A stretch of 64,000 nt of DNA. It comes from Psychrobacter okhotskensis (lineage in GTDB: Bacteria; Pseudomonadota; Gammaproteobacteria; Pseudomonadales; Moraxellaceae). The notes below the pieces were generated by a model. That model saw nothing but the letters and a program-made list of their open reading frames with translations. It did no database searches and had not been told where the DNA came from. This document shows, piece after piece, positions 45,171-56,063 of this stretch (positions are counted from its first letter, which is position 1; every line of letters starts with the position of its first letter). Where the stretch lies: assembly GCF_013248965.1 (NCBI RefSeq), contig NZ_JABRVQ010000018.1, positions 1-64,000 of the forward strand, read 5' to 3'. The translations under genes were made by a program, and so were the position numbers.

Positions 45171-45526
45171 CTGCTGACAAGAGAAAACCAACTGTTTTCC
45201 TAAGTATCTTGTCGCTATTCTCCTCGTGTTTATCAACAAAAACACAATCGTCATTATAAACACCATTGCTGAACAAAATGACTAAACGCAATTACTGATA
45301 TTGAGTTTTTGACGCAGACTCTTATGTAGCCTTTTTTATCCTTATTTCTTATTACCTTGCATCCAATGATGACAATGCGTACATAAGCAGACATATAAAA
45401 CCAAAACTACATAAACTACAGCGCTGTGCACACACCCATATCATCATATTACCGTTATTTTAATCACTGTCGTGATTTGTGCTGCTAATGGCATCTCTCA
45501 TCTGATCAATTGCTAATGACCTATCT

Positions 45527-46795
45527 ATGAATCTTACTGAATTAAAGAAAAAATCAATCGCTGAGCTATTGGCTATCGCCAAAGAAATGGGTCTTGATAA
45601 TATGGCGCGTAGCCGTAAACAGGACATTATCTTTGCTATTCTAAAAACCCATGCGCGTAACGGTGAAGCCATTTATGGTGACGGCGTACTTGAGGTTCTT
45701 CCTGATGGTTTTGGATTTTTGCGCTCATCAGAAGGCTCATATTTAGCCGGTCCTGATGATATTTATGTTAGCCCTAGCCAAATTCGCCGTTTCAGTCTAA
45801 AAACTGGTGACAGTATCGCTGGTACGATTCGTCCACCAAAAGATTCTGAGCGTTATTTTGCATTATTAAAAGTTGGCGAAATCAACTTTGATACGCCAGA
45901 TCGCTCACGTCATAAGCTTATCTTTGAAAACCTGACGCCCCTATTCCCAACTGAGCATTTAAAACTTGAGCTTGGTAACGGAACCACTGAAGATTTGACT
46001 GGCCGTATCATCGATCTAATCGCTCCGATTGGTAAAGGTCAGCGCTCTATCATCGTCGCACCGCCAAAAGCGGGTAAAACGATGTTGCTACAGACCATCG
46101 CGCAATCAATTACTCGTAATAATCCTGAATGCTATCTAATCGTATTATTAATTGATGAGCGTCCAGAAGAAGTCACCGAGATGGTACGTACGGTACGCGG
46201 TGAAGTGGTCGCCTCTACCTTTGATGAGCCGCCACAGCGTCACGTACAAGTCGCTGAAATGGTCATCGAAAAGGCCAAACGTTTGGTTGAACACAAGCAA
46301 GACGTGGTGATTTTACTTGACTCCATCACCCGTCTTGCTCGCGCCTATAACACCGTTATCCCGTCATCAGGCAAAGTATTGACCGGTGGTCTAGACGCCA
46401 ACGCCCTTGAGCGTCCGAAGCGTTTCTTCGGTGCAGCGCGTAACGTTGAAGAAGGCGGCAGCTTGACCATTATTGCCAGTGCACTTATCGATACCGGTAG
46501 TAAAATGGACAGCGTTATCTTTGAAGAATTCAAAGGAACCGGTAACCAAGAGATTACCCTTGAGCGCGACTTGGCCGAAAAGCGTGTCTTCCCTGCGATT
46601 AATATCAAAAAATCGGGCACACGCCGCGAAGAGCGCCTGCTGGATGAAGATAAATTGCGTAAGGTTTGGATTTTACGCAAACTGCTGCAGCCGATGGATG
46701 GCGTCCAAGCTACTGAGTTCTTGCTAGATCGTCTAAAAGAAGCTAAGACTAATGACGAATTCTTTGAGCAAATGAAGCGTAAATCTCAAAACTAA
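45527..46795 (+). CDS. rho: Transcription termination factor Rho
   Basis: A 422-residue hexameric RNA helicase that ends transcription at rho-dependent sites. The N-terminal helix bundle and cold-shock RNA-binding domain (about 50-125, [15 protein letters not shown]) are followed by the ATPase with Walker A PPKAGKT (179-185), Walker [15 protein letters not shown] and the Q/R loops around GGLDANAL. Typical length and very conserved. The start at ATG 45527 matches the family. Confidence 0.97.
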   Translation: MNLTELKKKSIAELLAIAKEMGLDNMARSRKQDIIFAILKTHARNGEAIYGDGVLEVLPDGFGFLRSSEGSYLAGPDDIYVSPSQIRRFSLKTGDSIAGTIRPPKDSERYFALLKVGEINFDTPDRSRHKLIFENLTPLFPTEHLKLELGNGTTEDLTGRIIDLIAPIGKGQRSIIVAPPKAGKTMLLQTIAQSITRNNPECYLIVLLIDERPEEVTEMVRTVRGEVVASTFDEPPQRHVQVAEMVIEKAKRLVEHKQDVVILLDSITRLARAYNTVIPSSGKVLTGGLDANALERPKRFFGAARNVEEGGSLTIIASALIDTGSKMDSVIFEEFKGTGNQEITLERDLAEKRVFPAINIKKSGTRREERLLDEDKLRKVWILRKLLQPMDGVQATEFLLDRLKEAKTNDEFFEQMKRKSQN

Positions 46796-46817
46796 TCGTC
46801 TTATCGTTGCTATTATA

Positions 46818-46851
46818 TAAAAAGACCGCTTACTTATAAGCGGTCTTTTTT
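46818..46851 (+). terminator. Rho-independent terminator of rho
   Basis: AAAAAGACCGCTTA with TAAGCGGTCTTTTTT, stem and T-run. Confidence 0.88.
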
Positions 46852-47093
46852 CTGACTCACATAAATAATAAAGATGAAAACAGTTAGCGTATTATCGAAT
46901 CAAATACAATAACCCTCAGCAAAAGCACTACCATCGATACAGTGAGGCAACATCTTTTACACTCTATTTGCAAAGATTAGCGTTTTTACCACGACTAGAA
47001 AGGTATTAAACGACTACTATGAAAAGTAGTAAAACGTATTCAAAAATATCGTGTATATTGTATTTTTAATTTAAAAACTTAACAGGTGACATT

Positions 47094-47330
47094 ATGAAAT
47101 TTGCTAAAACATTTGCAATGACAGCTATTACTAGCTCAGCACTAATTATGACTGGTTGTAACTCAGGTCCATACGGCAATGCAAGCAACACTGTAAAAGG
47201 TGCGACTGCTGGCGCTGCTGCTGGTGCCCTTATCAGAAGCAAAGGCGATAGCAAAGATATCGCACGTGGCGCACTAGCTGGTGCAGCACTTGGTGGTGCT
47301 GGTGGTTACATCTATGACCAAACCAAATAA
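47094..47330 (+). CDS. Small glycine-zipper lipoprotein
   Basis: A 78-residue protein. The signal peptide is followed by the lipobox LIMTGC with Cys21; then GATAGAAAGALI and ARGALAGAALGGAGGYIYD form glycine-zipper repeats. Such proteins (SmpA/YMGG-like) sit in the outer membrane. AGGTG before the ATG. The two glycine-rich stretches are separated by a short polar SKGDSKD part. Terminator at 47375-47404. Confidence 0.85.
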   Translation: MKFAKTFAMTAITSSALIMTGCNSGPYGNASNTVKGATAGAAAGALIRSKGDSKDIARGALAGAALGGAGGYIYDQTK

Positions 47331-47374
47331 TTGGTTATAAATATCGAAGCTATCAAGCGATAGCGGTAAGAATA

Positions 47375-47404
47375 AAAAGCCTGCAAATCATTGCAGGCTT
47401 TTTT
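47375..47404. terminator. Rho-independent terminator
   Basis: AAAAGCCTGCAA and TTGCAGGCTTTT form a stem with A- and T-runs, between the lipoprotein gene and the convergent metallopeptidase gene. Confidence 0.85.
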
Positions 47405-47458
47405 GTGTCTAATAGATCATTGATGACTTTAAGAATATTCTTACAACGCGCTACTATC

Positions 47459-48343
47459 TCACAATGCGCCACTAAAGGTATCACAGGTCTGCACACTGCC
47501 ACTCTCTAGACCACGAGTGAACCATTGAACGCGCTGTTGACTGGTACCATGAGTAAAGTTATCAGGAACTACCGCTCCACCGCTAGCACGTGCCAGACGA
47601 TCATCACCGATTTGGCTGGCAGCATTGATGGCTTCATCTATATCGCCTGCTTCTAAGAACTGGACACGCGCTTGGTTACGCTGCGCCCATACCCCTGCGA
47701 AGCAATCAGCTTGTAGTTCTTGTAATACGGAGAGCTTATTGGCTTCTGCACGCGTAACTTGACGACTGGCTTCACTGACCTGCTGAGTAATACCCAATAG
47801 TGTCTGTACATGGTGGCCGACTTCATGTGAAATCACATAGGCTTGGGCAAAGTCACCTGCCTTACCTTCATTATCTTGACCACCAGAGTCTTGCTGATCA
47901 CCTGCGATGCCTAGATTTTGACGCATCTCTACGAAAAAAGACGTATCTAAATAAACCGTCTGGTCACCTGGACAATAAAAAGGTCCTGTCGCTGCCGTAG
48001 CACTGCCACAGGCTGAACTGACTTGTCCATTAAAAAGAATTAACGACGGTTCCTGATAAGTACTACCGCCCTCATTAAATATTTGATGCCACACTTCTTC
48101 TGTATCAGCGAGCACGACTTTCACAAACTGTGTATCTCGGTCATCACTGGTCGCCGGCTCAGTCGAGGTATTACTACCACCAGCCACTACTTGACCCGTC
48201 TGTAAGGCTGTCATGGGGTTGACCCCAAACACTAACCACAAAATACCCGCGATAATAATACCGCCAATACCACCACCGATCATCTTGCCACCGCCGCTAC
48301 TCGTACGTACGTTGGAGCTGCCTCGTCTGCCTTGCCATTTCAT
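47459..48343 (-). CDS. ypfJ: YpfJ-like neutral zinc metallopeptidase
   Basis: A 294-residue protein of the YpfJ/KPN_02809 family. A cytoplasmic basic start (MKWQGRRGSSNVR) leads to one membrane helix (about 25-45, IGGIIIAGILWLVFGV) and an outer domain with the zinc motif HEVGHH, preceded by FYCPGDQTVYLD. The later QADCFAG supplies a probable third ligand region. The family is common in proteobacteria; the substrate is unknown. Convergent with the small lipoprotein. Confidence 0.9.
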   Translation of the reverse strand: MKWQGRRGSSNVRTSSGGGKMIGGGIGGIIIAGILWLVFGVNPMTALQTGQVVAGGSNTSTEPATSDDRDTQFVKVVLADTEEVWHQIFNEGGSTYQEPSLILFNGQVSSACGSATAATGPFYCPGDQTVYLDTSFFVEMRQNLGIAGDQQDSGGQDNEGKAGDFAQAYVISHEVGHHVQTLLGITQQVSEASRQVTRAEANKLSVLQELQADCFAGVWAQRNQARVQFLEAGDIDEAINAASQIGDDRLARASGGAVVPDNFTHGTSQQRVQWFTRGLESGSVQTCDTFSGAL

Positions 48344-48881
48344 AATCTTACTCCAGAAACATACGATACATCCTGCTATTCGTATGGATAGTTATTCATG
48401 TTATATAATTTTTGAATCGCTTTTGCTACAACCATGCTTGTTAGTTATCTAAAGCTTGGTCCTATTTGTATCATTTCTTTTTGCAATACTTACCTATCCT
48501 TAACAATATTTACCTAGCCTTAATAAGACATTAATTTTATGCCTGTACTATTTAAGGTAATCCGTCTAAGCGTATATATTTAAAAGAAAATATTAAACAA
48601 TAATGGACGTTTATTGGATCTAAAAACAGCTTGGTTTTGGTTAATTATACGTAGATTCATTGAAGTTGTTGTATTAAAAATTATATTAGATGAGCTATGT
48701 AAAATACTTTTTACAATTTTATTGTTACTCAATTGTACAAGGTCTTTTCATTTGAAAAGAAAACATATAGAATGCGTGGAAGCTGAGTAGCTGTGACTAA
48801 GACTAGTTGAATTCTGAGACATCTCGGACATTCAACCTTTGTCGCTGCTACTGCTCATTTCATTTTTCCGGAGAAAACCAT
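48344..48881. other. AT-rich intergenic stretch before a lipoprotein gene
   Basis: No gene. CTTTTCATTTGAAAAG (about 48743-48758) is a near-perfect palindrome and may be an operator for the downstream lipoprotein gene. A TATAGA-like box follows at about 48765-48770 without a good -35. The rest shows nothing definite. Confidence 0.4.
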
Positions 48882-49238
48882 ATGAAACTTAAATTACTTG
48901 CTCTAGCTGGTATCATGACTGCAACTATGGGCCTTACTGCCTGTGATAGCAACAAAGAAAACGCTGCTGAAGATTTATCTGACGCGCAAGAAGAAGTGCA
49001 AGATGCTTCTGAAGAGCTAAACGAAGCTGCTGCTGAAGGCGAAGTTACTGCTGATGCTGAAGCTGCTGTTGCCGGCGCTGAAGCTGACATCGCTGATGCA
49101 CAAGCTGCAACTGCTACTGACGAAATGGACGCTGAAGTTCCTGTAGACGGTACTACTACTAGCGTAGACGTAGCTAGCGAAACTGATACTGCTGTTGCAG
49201 CATCTGACGAAGTTGTTGTTGAAGAGCCAGCTCAGTAA
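48882..49238 (+). CDS. Small acidic alanine-rich lipoprotein
   Basis: A 118-residue protein from ATG 48882, chosen because CCGGAG lies at ribosome-site distance and a clear signal peptide begins here; a longer reading from 48807 has none. The lipobox is LTAC with Cys20 or so. The mature part is nearly all Ala, Glu and Asp with helix-breaking Val/Thr turns, probably one or two acidic helices. The shape recalls small helical lipoproteins of the cell surface such as Lpp but lacks a heptad and terminal lysine. Function unknown. Terminator at 49271-49301. Confidence 0.8.
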   Translation: MKLKLLALAGIMTATMGLTACDSNKENAAEDLSDAQEEVQDASEELNEAAAEGEVTADAEAAVAGAEADIADAQAATATDEMDAEVPVDGTTTSVDVASETDTAVAASDEVVVEEPAQ

Positions 49239-49270
49239 TTTTATCGTCTCGACGGTAAACATACTGTAGT

Positions 49271-49302
49271 AAAAAAAGAGAGCCTATGCTCTCTTTTTTT
49301 AT
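49271..49302 (+). terminator. Rho-independent terminator
   Basis: AAAAAAAGAGAGC and GCTCTCTTTTTTT form a long stem after the acidic lipoprotein gene. Confidence 0.88.
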
Positions 49303-49418
49303 GTCTGCTATTTAGTATATTTACAACTATAGAGCACTCATCTCAGTTTTAACAACATCGCGATATTATAAGATCTCGCAATGGCAAGCGTTAGGTAGGA
49401 CTCAGTAGCTGCTATTTA

Positions 49419-49718
49419 CTACTCATCAAATAGGCGCTCATCAACCTGTTGACGAAATTTTTGCCCTGTTTTAAAGGTGACCACACGACGTGCTGATACT
49501 GCCACGGGCTCCCCTGTCTTAGGGTTACGTCCTGGACGGCTGCTTTTATCTTTAAGCTCGAAGTTGCCAAAGCCTGAAAGCTTGACCTCGTTGCCATCAA
49601 TCAAACTCTCTGACAATTCATCAAAAAAATTCTCTACCAAACAGCGGCCTTCTTGGCGTGTCAGGTTCAGATGACTCATCAAATGCTCAATCATGTCAGA
49701 TTTGGTTAAGGTGCTCAC
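49419..49718 (-). CDS. ihfA: Integration host factor, alpha subunit
   Basis: A 99-residue DNA-bending protein that pairs with IhfB. It starts with GTG 49716-49718, with AGGAG eight bases upstream. Family blocks [24 protein letters not shown] and [12 protein letters not shown] lie in order, the last being the beta-ribbon tip that intercalates DNA with its proline. It normally follows pheT directly; here a 269-bp repeat separates the two, so a private promoter may be needed. Confidence 0.95.
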   Translation of the reverse strand: MSTLTKSDMIEHLMSHLNLTRQEGRCLVENFFDELSESLIDGNEVKLSGFGNFELKDKSSRPGRNPKTGEPVAVSARRVVTFKTGQKFRQQVDERLFDE

Positions 49719-49781
49719 AGTACGACTCCTATGCTATGTCGTGATGTCGAATATCATGGATTAGCGGTATCAGGTTAATCT

Positions 49782-50050
49782 TAGGGTCTGTTGAATATTC
49801 AAATATGACACTGGCAGCAGCTATTTTTTAGACAATGCGCAGTGAAATTTTGGACGCCTAGTTATTCTAGGTTAGACAATTTCGCCAGATATTGGCAAAA
49901 AATAGCCCTGCCCTGAAAGGCTGATGCTAAAATCACCCCAAACGTTGTTGTAAACCTAGCTAAGGTCTCGACATTATCGTCGGTTTACGCCTAGTTTGAT
50001 GCGACTTTAGCGATCAGCAGTCCTAATATTTGAGTGTTCAACAGACCCTA
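49782..50050 (+). repeat. Family B MITE-like element, copy 3 (269 bp), between pheT and ihfA
   Basis: Starts TAGGGTCTGTTGAATATTC and ends GAGTGTTCAACAGACCCTA. The body matches the copy at 43190 nearly throughout, but lacks about 11 bp in the middle. It sits 184 bp after the pheT stop and 63 bp before the ihfA start in transcription order. Confidence 0.9.
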
Positions 50051-50234
50051 GTCATTATAAAGGTTTTTTACCGTCTTTTTAATAAAGTCTGCATTAAAAT
50101 CCTTTATTAATAACCACTTAACTTTTTTTACAAATAAAATCTATCGATAAGATAAAAAACGCTATAAATAGCAATGCCCTATAGCCTCACAATTATAAAG
50201 GCTACAGAGCATGCTCTACTATTAATGCTAAATG

Positions 50235-52646
50235 CTAGCTGTCACGCAACTTTGCAGCATGTTGCTCAGTTAAAGCTCGTACCACTTTGTCAGTCGCGGT
50301 TTTGACTGCTTCATCAGACAAGGTCTGTAACCTATCCTGCCATACCAAAGCAAAAGCCAATGAACGCTGCCCAGTTGGTACATTGTCGCCTTGATAGACG
50401 TCAAACAACCATAGGTCAGTCAATAGCTCACCTGCTGCCGTGCGTATCGTCGACTCTAAGGTCTGCAAGCTAATATCGCTATCTACTAAAATGGCAATAT
50501 CACGACGTACTTGTGGAAATTTACTTGGCGTGGTAATCGCATCTTGTTCACGAGCAAGTGTTAGTAGCGGCGCAAGTGATAATTGAGCCACCCACGTAGC
50601 TGGCAAATCTAACTGCTTAGCGGTGTTAGGATGCAATTGACCCAACCAGCCGACATACTCATTATCGATATAGAGTTTTGCGCTTTGACCCGGATGCAAG
50701 AAGGCAAGCGCACTACGCTCATAGCGGATGCGGGCGCTATCGATTTGCGCTGGTAGCAATTGTTCGATGTCGTGTTTGAGGTCATAAAAGTCTAACGCAC
50801 GGTTTTGATACGCTTGCTCGTCCCAAATGTCACCCACTGCGACCAATGCAATACTTGGCGTTTGTACCAATTCGCCAATACTTTGACCGACAAAGCTAAG
50901 ACCCGTTTCAAAGAAACGCACGCGCGGCTGTTGCCGATTAAGGTTATATTGTACACAAGGCAATAAGCTTGATAGCAAAGTACGGCGCATCACCGCCAAG
51001 TCGCTAGAGATAGGATTGGCCAGTGCCAACACTTCTCCAAGCGCTTTATCATCGAGCAAGGCTTCTATTTTTGCATCACTAAAACTAAAGCTAATGGCTT
51101 CCATATAGCCATTATTGACCAAGGCCAGCTTCATTTCATGCGTTAAGTCCGCAGTATCGTCATAATCCATGCTGACTTGCAAATGCGGCAACACACTCGG
51201 AATATTGTCATAACCGTAAATACGGGCAATCTCTTCGATTAAGTCTTCCTTAATACTCATATCAAAGCGATACGATGGCGGCGTGCAAATCAGCCTATCG
51301 GCTTGCTGATCTACCTCAAAGCCTAATTGAGTCAAAATACGCACCATCACGGCTGGCTCAATCTCAATACCGATGACCTCACGGACTTTAGTGATTGGCA
51401 AAGTAATCGGCGTACGTGCTGGCAAGTGCTCTCTGCTTTCCACTTTTACTATTTGCCCAGCTTGACCACCAGTGACACTGGTAATCAAATCAACAGCGCG
51501 TGCCAAAGCAAGCTCTGGCAATTCAAAATCGACACCACGCTCAAAGCGTTGTGAGGCATCGGTATGCAGACCAAAACGGCGTGCACGAGCGGCAATAGCA
51601 AGCTGACTAAAGAAAGCGCTTTCTACAATAATATTGGTGGTACTGTCAGTGACACTACTACGTTGACCGCCCATGATACCAGCAAGTGCCAATGCACCTT
51701 TATCATCGGCAATGACCAATTCATCGCCGGTTAAGATAATGGTTTGCTCATTTAATAAAGTGAGGGTCTCGCTAGGCTGTGCCAAACGTACCACGATATC
51801 GCCTTCAATGGTATCAGCATCAAACGCGTGTAGCGGCTGACCCAATTCCATCAATACATAGTTGGTCACGTCAACCAAGAAGTTATGCGAGCGTAATCCT
51901 GACTGTATTAGCGCATCTTGCATCCATCTTGGGGTGTCGATGCTACGATCAATATTACTGATTGATTGTAGTAAATAGCGCGGGCACGCTTCAACTGCAC
52001 TAACTGTGACAGCTGGCGTAGTAGTAGAAACGTTATCAGTAACTGCCACGTTGGCAGGAATTTTAGGCTGCTGCATCGGTAAATCGTTGATAACCGATAT
52101 CTCGCGCGCAATACCGCGTACGCTGAAGCAGTCGCCACGGTTTGGGGTGATAGAGATATCTAAGATTTGATTGTCTAAGCCTAAGTATTCACGGATATCC
52201 ATACCGACTGGTGCATCAGCTGGTAGCTCAAGCAGGCCATCGATATCGTCCACCAAATCAATTTCAGAAGCACCGCAGAGCATACCGTTAGAGTCGACAC
52301 CACGCAGGTTGCCATTTTTAATTTTAAAGCCTTTCTTGTCATCGCTTGGGAGCACTGCCCCAACGGTCGCAACAGGTGCTTTCATACCGACGTAGACATT
52401 AGGCGCACCGCAAACGATTTGTAACAGCTCAGCGGCACCAATATTCACCTGCGTAACGCGCAGTTTATCAGCATCTGGATGTTGCTCGACGCTGATGACT
52501 TCACCGACGACCACACCACTAAAGGCACGGGCAACCGCAAAGCGATCGTCAATCTCAAGCCCTGCCATGGTAAGTTGTTCAGCCAATTGCTCACTGCTAT
52601 TGTTTGGATTTACCCACTGACGTAGCCACTGTTCGCTAATTTTCAT
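50235..52646 (-). CDS. pheT: Phenylalanyl-tRNA synthetase, beta subunit
   Basis: An 803-residue subunit of the (alpha-beta)2 PheRS, which carries the editing and anticodon-binding parts. Regions are the N-terminal tRNA-binding EMAP-like domain (about 40-150, VVGEVISVEQHPDADKLR), B3/B4 editing domain, B5 domain with helix-turn-helix, and a C-terminal ferredoxin-fold anticodon-binding domain (about 710-795, ending in QDRLQTLSDEAVKTATDKVV). Full length. pheS lies 104 bp upstream on the same strand. Confidence 0.96.
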   Translation of the reverse strand: MKISEQWLRQWVNPNNSSEQLAEQLTMAGLEIDDRFAVARAFSGVVVGEVISVEQHPDADKLRVTQVNIGAAELLQIVCGAPNVYVGMKAPVATVGAVLPSDDKKGFKIKNGNLRGVDSNGMLCGASEIDLVDDIDGLLELPADAPVGMDIREYLGLDNQILDISITPNRGDCFSVRGIAREISVINDLPMQQPKIPANVAVTDNVSTTTPAVTVSAVEACPRYLLQSISNIDRSIDTPRWMQDALIQSGLRSHNFLVDVTNYVLMELGQPLHAFDADTIEGDIVVRLAQPSETLTLLNEQTIILTGDELVIADDKGALALAGIMGGQRSSVTDSTTNIIVESAFFSQLAIAARARRFGLHTDASQRFERGVDFELPELALARAVDLITSVTGGQAGQIVKVESREHLPARTPITLPITKVREVIGIEIEPAVMVRILTQLGFEVDQQADRLICTPPSYRFDMSIKEDLIEEIARIYGYDNIPSVLPHLQVSMDYDDTADLTHEMKLALVNNGYMEAISFSFSDAKIEALLDDKALGEVLALANPISSDLAVMRRTLLSSLLPCVQYNLNRQQPRVRFFETGLSFVGQSIGELVQTPSIALVAVGDIWDEQAYQNRALDFYDLKHDIEQLLPAQIDSARIRYERSALAFLHPGQSAKLYIDNEYVGWLGQLHPNTAKQLDLPATWVAQLSLAPLLTLAREQDAITTPSKFPQVRRDIAILVDSDISLQTLESTIRTAAGELLTDLWLFDVYQGDNVPTGQRSLAFALVWQDRLQTLSDEAVKTATDKVVRALTEQHAAKLRDS

Positions 52647-52750
52647 AAATATCTCGGATCAGAATTTTATAATAAAGATTTTGGATTAAAGGTTGGCGAA
52701 TCAACTTGTTGTATTAACAAGGAGCACTTTTTATATGAACAAGGAGCGCT

Positions 52751-53851
<1,101 letters not shown>

Positions 53852-53856
53852 TTATA

Positions 53857-53884
53857 ATTGTAGGGATTTGACCAAATATTGCAA
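53857..53884 (-). promoter_or_regulatory. Predicted sigma-70 promoter of pheST
   Basis: TTGCAA (53879-53884), 16-bp spacer and TACAAT (53857-53862), reading towards pheS with a leader of about 45-50 nt. Confidence 0.45.
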
Positions 53885-54019
53885 ACCATTTACCCATTCA
53901 TTGTAAATTAAAGACGTGTTACAGAAATGGCTTGAATATTTAGACAATGAAAAGTGCAACTTCCCTAAAAGCGTTTTACATCATAACGGTAATAAAACCG
54001 ACCGTAAAATAATTTAATA

Positions 54020-54052
54020 TAAAAAAAGCCACCGACCAGCGGTAGCTTTTAT
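54020..54052 (-). terminator. Rho-independent terminator of rpmI-rplT
   Basis: An AAAAAAAGCCACCG ... CGGTAGCTTTT stem downstream of rplT, read in the minus direction with a T-run. Confidence 0.7.
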
Positions 54053-54163
54053 TAATATCGACCTATTAATCAATATTAGTCCTATCCATTTAGATAATCC
54101 CTTATGAGTAAGTAACTATAGATAATCACTTAACAAGCGGCATGCCTAAAGGACAGTTAATAT

Positions 54164-54520
54164 TTATGCTAGGGCTGCTTTTGCTTTTTCGACCAAGGCT
54201 GTGAAAGTTGCTGCATCATGCATAGCGATGTCAGCAAGTACGCGACGATCAACAGTGATGTTAGCCAATTTCATGCCATTGATAAAGCGGCTGTAGCTTA
54301 AACCGTTTAAGCGTGCACCAGCATTGATACGTGCAATCCAAAGACGACGGAAAGTACGTTTTTTGTTGCGACGGTCACGATAAGCATATTGACCAGCTTT
54401 GGTCACTGCTTGTACCGCTACTCGGTAAACACGTGAACGGGCACCGTAGTAGCCTTTTGCGCGCTTCAAGATTTTTTTGTGACGACGATTCGCCTGTACA
54501 CCACGTTTTACACGGGCCAT
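54164..54520 (-). CDS. rplT: 50S ribosomal protein L20
   Basis: 118 residues, essential for early 50S assembly; it also represses its own operon in E. coli. The basic N-terminal half ([19 protein letters not shown]) and the helical C-terminal half with [11 protein letters not shown] are intact. It follows rpmI by 110 bp. Confidence 0.98.
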   Translation of the reverse strand: MARVKRGVQANRRHKKILKRAKGYYGARSRVYRVAVQAVTKAGQYAYRDRRNKKRTFRRLWIARINAGARLNGLSYSRFINGMKLANITVDRRVLADIAMHDAATFTALVEKAKAALA

Positions 54521-54630
54521 AAATTACTCCAAGATATTGTTAAGCGATTAACGATGTTATGAAATGATAACCATCGTTGTCAGATTGCAAAGTCACATAT
54601 TTTTAATTAAAAATAGATGACGATAGTCGA

Positions 54631-54828
54631 CTAGAGGTATGGGCACATGCGACGAACTGCTGCTTCGTCAGATTTGTCCACCATCTTTAGACCGCGCAAC
54701 TGGCGAATACGCTTAGCTGATTTCTTGGTCAAGATATGGCTTTTGAAGGCTTGCTTACGCTTAAAGCCATTCGCTGTTTTTTTGAAGCGTTTAGCTGCAC
54801 CGCTTCTGGTTTTCATCTTATTTTTCAT
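54631..54828 (-). CDS. rpmI: 50S ribosomal protein L35
   Basis: 65 residues, very basic, with [18 protein letters not shown] at the N-terminus and MCPYL at the end, as in other gammaproteobacteria. First gene of the rpmI-rplT pair. infC, which normally precedes it, is not here; a predicted promoter at 54940-54969 reads directly into it. Confidence 0.98.
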   Translation of the reverse strand: MKNKMKTRSGAAKRFKKTANGFKRKQAFKSHILTKKSAKRIRQLRGLKMVDKSDEAAVRRMCPYL

Positions 54829-54939
54829 GATGATTTGCCTCTTTGTCTTTAATAGAACCTGGTCGTCAAATAGTCAATAACGAATAGTGGCTTTAAAAAC
54901 AAGCACTAAACCTCTATTTGCCTCGAGGTGGGAGGCGCT

Positions 54940-54969
54940 ATTTTAGCAGATAGTGCGCTGTTTTGCCAA
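54940..54969 (-). promoter_or_regulatory. Predicted sigma-70 promoter of rpmI-rplT
   Basis: TTGGCA (54964-54969), 18-bp spacer and TAAAAT (54940-54945), reading towards rpmI with a leader of about 105 nt. The leader contains CCTC and GAGG stretches that may pair and could be where L20 acts. Confidence 0.55.
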
Positions 54970-55013
54970 GGAAAGTTTTAGCCTTACCTTAATAGGTTCT
55001 GTCTGGTTATTAT

Positions 55014-55079
55014 TAGGGTCTATTGAACATTCAAATGTGGCACTGGTGACGGCTATTTGTGAATGTTCAATAGACCCTA
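55014..55079. repeat. Family B remnant: 66-bp internal-deletion copy
   Basis: TAGGGTCTATTGAACATTC at the left and GAATGTTCAATAGACCCTA at the right are almost perfect terminal repeats, with only about 25 bp between them (GTGGCACTGGTGACGGC from the left end of the full element). It is what is left after loss of the inner hairpins. Confidence 0.85.
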
Positions 55080-55235
55080 GTAAATCACGATTTTTTTTGC
55101 AAATAGATTGAATGTCAGCTTGAGCTGTGCTTAAGTAGACACTAAGCGGCGCTATACCTTAAAGCGACGATAAACGACGCCATTTATCGCCTATATTTGT
55201 CTTGGATTATACGCGGCTCGTTGCTTTTGGACTGC

Positions 55236-55408
55236 TAGGGCGTGTCCTCATTTTAGAAATGGTCATAAAAATGAGATAAATTGCCGTCAAATGAGGAAAA
55301 TAGCGCAAATAATATCAGGATATTAATCAGCTATTTGACGATGTTTGGCAAAATTTAGCCATTTTTAGCCCATTTAGATACAAGCGCTTGAATTGAGGAC
55401 ACGCCCTA
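55236..55408. repeat. Family C MITE-like element, copy 1 (173 bp)
   Basis: Ends are TAGGGCGTGTCCTCA and its complement TGAGGACACGCCCTA. The inside is AT-rich and self-complementary (AAATAGC with GCTATTT). No open frame. It lies 60 bp before the thioesterase start. Confidence 0.85.
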
Positions 55409-55466
55409 AGCTCGCTTGCCAAGCGCTCAAAAAATTGATTATGGACAATCATTCTAGGAGAAAGCG

Positions 55467-55910
55467 TTGTCAAACCAAGAATTAAACTTTGATGACGGAA
55501 TATTTGTGTTTGAAACGGTGATGCGCGTGCGCAATACCGAAATTGATATGGGTCAACATTTAGCCCTAGAGTCATTGACCGGTTTGCTGACGGAAGCTAT
55601 GCAGCGTTTTTTATACGCCAAAGGTATTAAAGAGATTAACGCTGATCATCAAGGCTTGATTATTAATGAGTTACAGCTGAATGTTTTCAGCTGTGTACGG
55701 GCGCGTGAAGAGCTTTTGTTTGAGGTGGGCGTTGAGCCACTTTATGATAATGGCGGCAATATCGTGTTCAAAGCCACACGCATGCACAATGGCGAAATAG
55801 TGGCAAAGGCCAGACAGCATTTTGTCAATTATGACTTTCGCCTTAATAAAGTAACCACGCTGGATAATACGATTAAAAAAGCCTTGTATCCGCAGTTGTT
55901 CGAGCTCTGA
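55467..55910 (+). CDS. Hotdog-fold thioesterase-like protein
   Basis: A 147-residue protein that resembles the 4-hydroxybenzoyl-CoA thioesterase-like hotdog family: RVRNTEIDMGQHLALESLTGLLTEAM gives the central helix region and E-L-Q-L-N-V-F-S-C-V-R-A-R-E-E-L the following strand. The substrate is unknown. Start is TTG 55467, with AGGAG six bases before. It is preceded by repeat C and followed by hisIE at 154 bp. The family's usual catalytic Asp is not clearly visible, and Asp25-Met-Gly-Gln-His may take its place. Confidence 0.72.
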   Translation: MSNQELNFDDGIFVFETVMRVRNTEIDMGQHLALESLTGLLTEAMQRFLYAKGIKEINADHQGLIINELQLNVFSCVRAREELLFEVGVEPLYDNGGNIVFKATRMHNGEIVAKARQHFVNYDFRLNKVTTLDNTIKKALYPQLFEL

Positions 55911-56063
55911 TAAACACTGATATAACCCATCAATTTACGTAGTCCATCAATAGACGCAAGCTATTTATTTATCTTATCAGTAGATAGCCAATACTGATAT
56001 TGACTTTTATTTCTGACCACTTAATTATTGACCACTTCCTAATTATAAGACGACAGACAGATT

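Noticed and set aside
48807..48881. Longer N-terminus of the acidic lipoprotein
   Set aside because: It would bury the signal peptide; the ribosome site supports ATG 48882.
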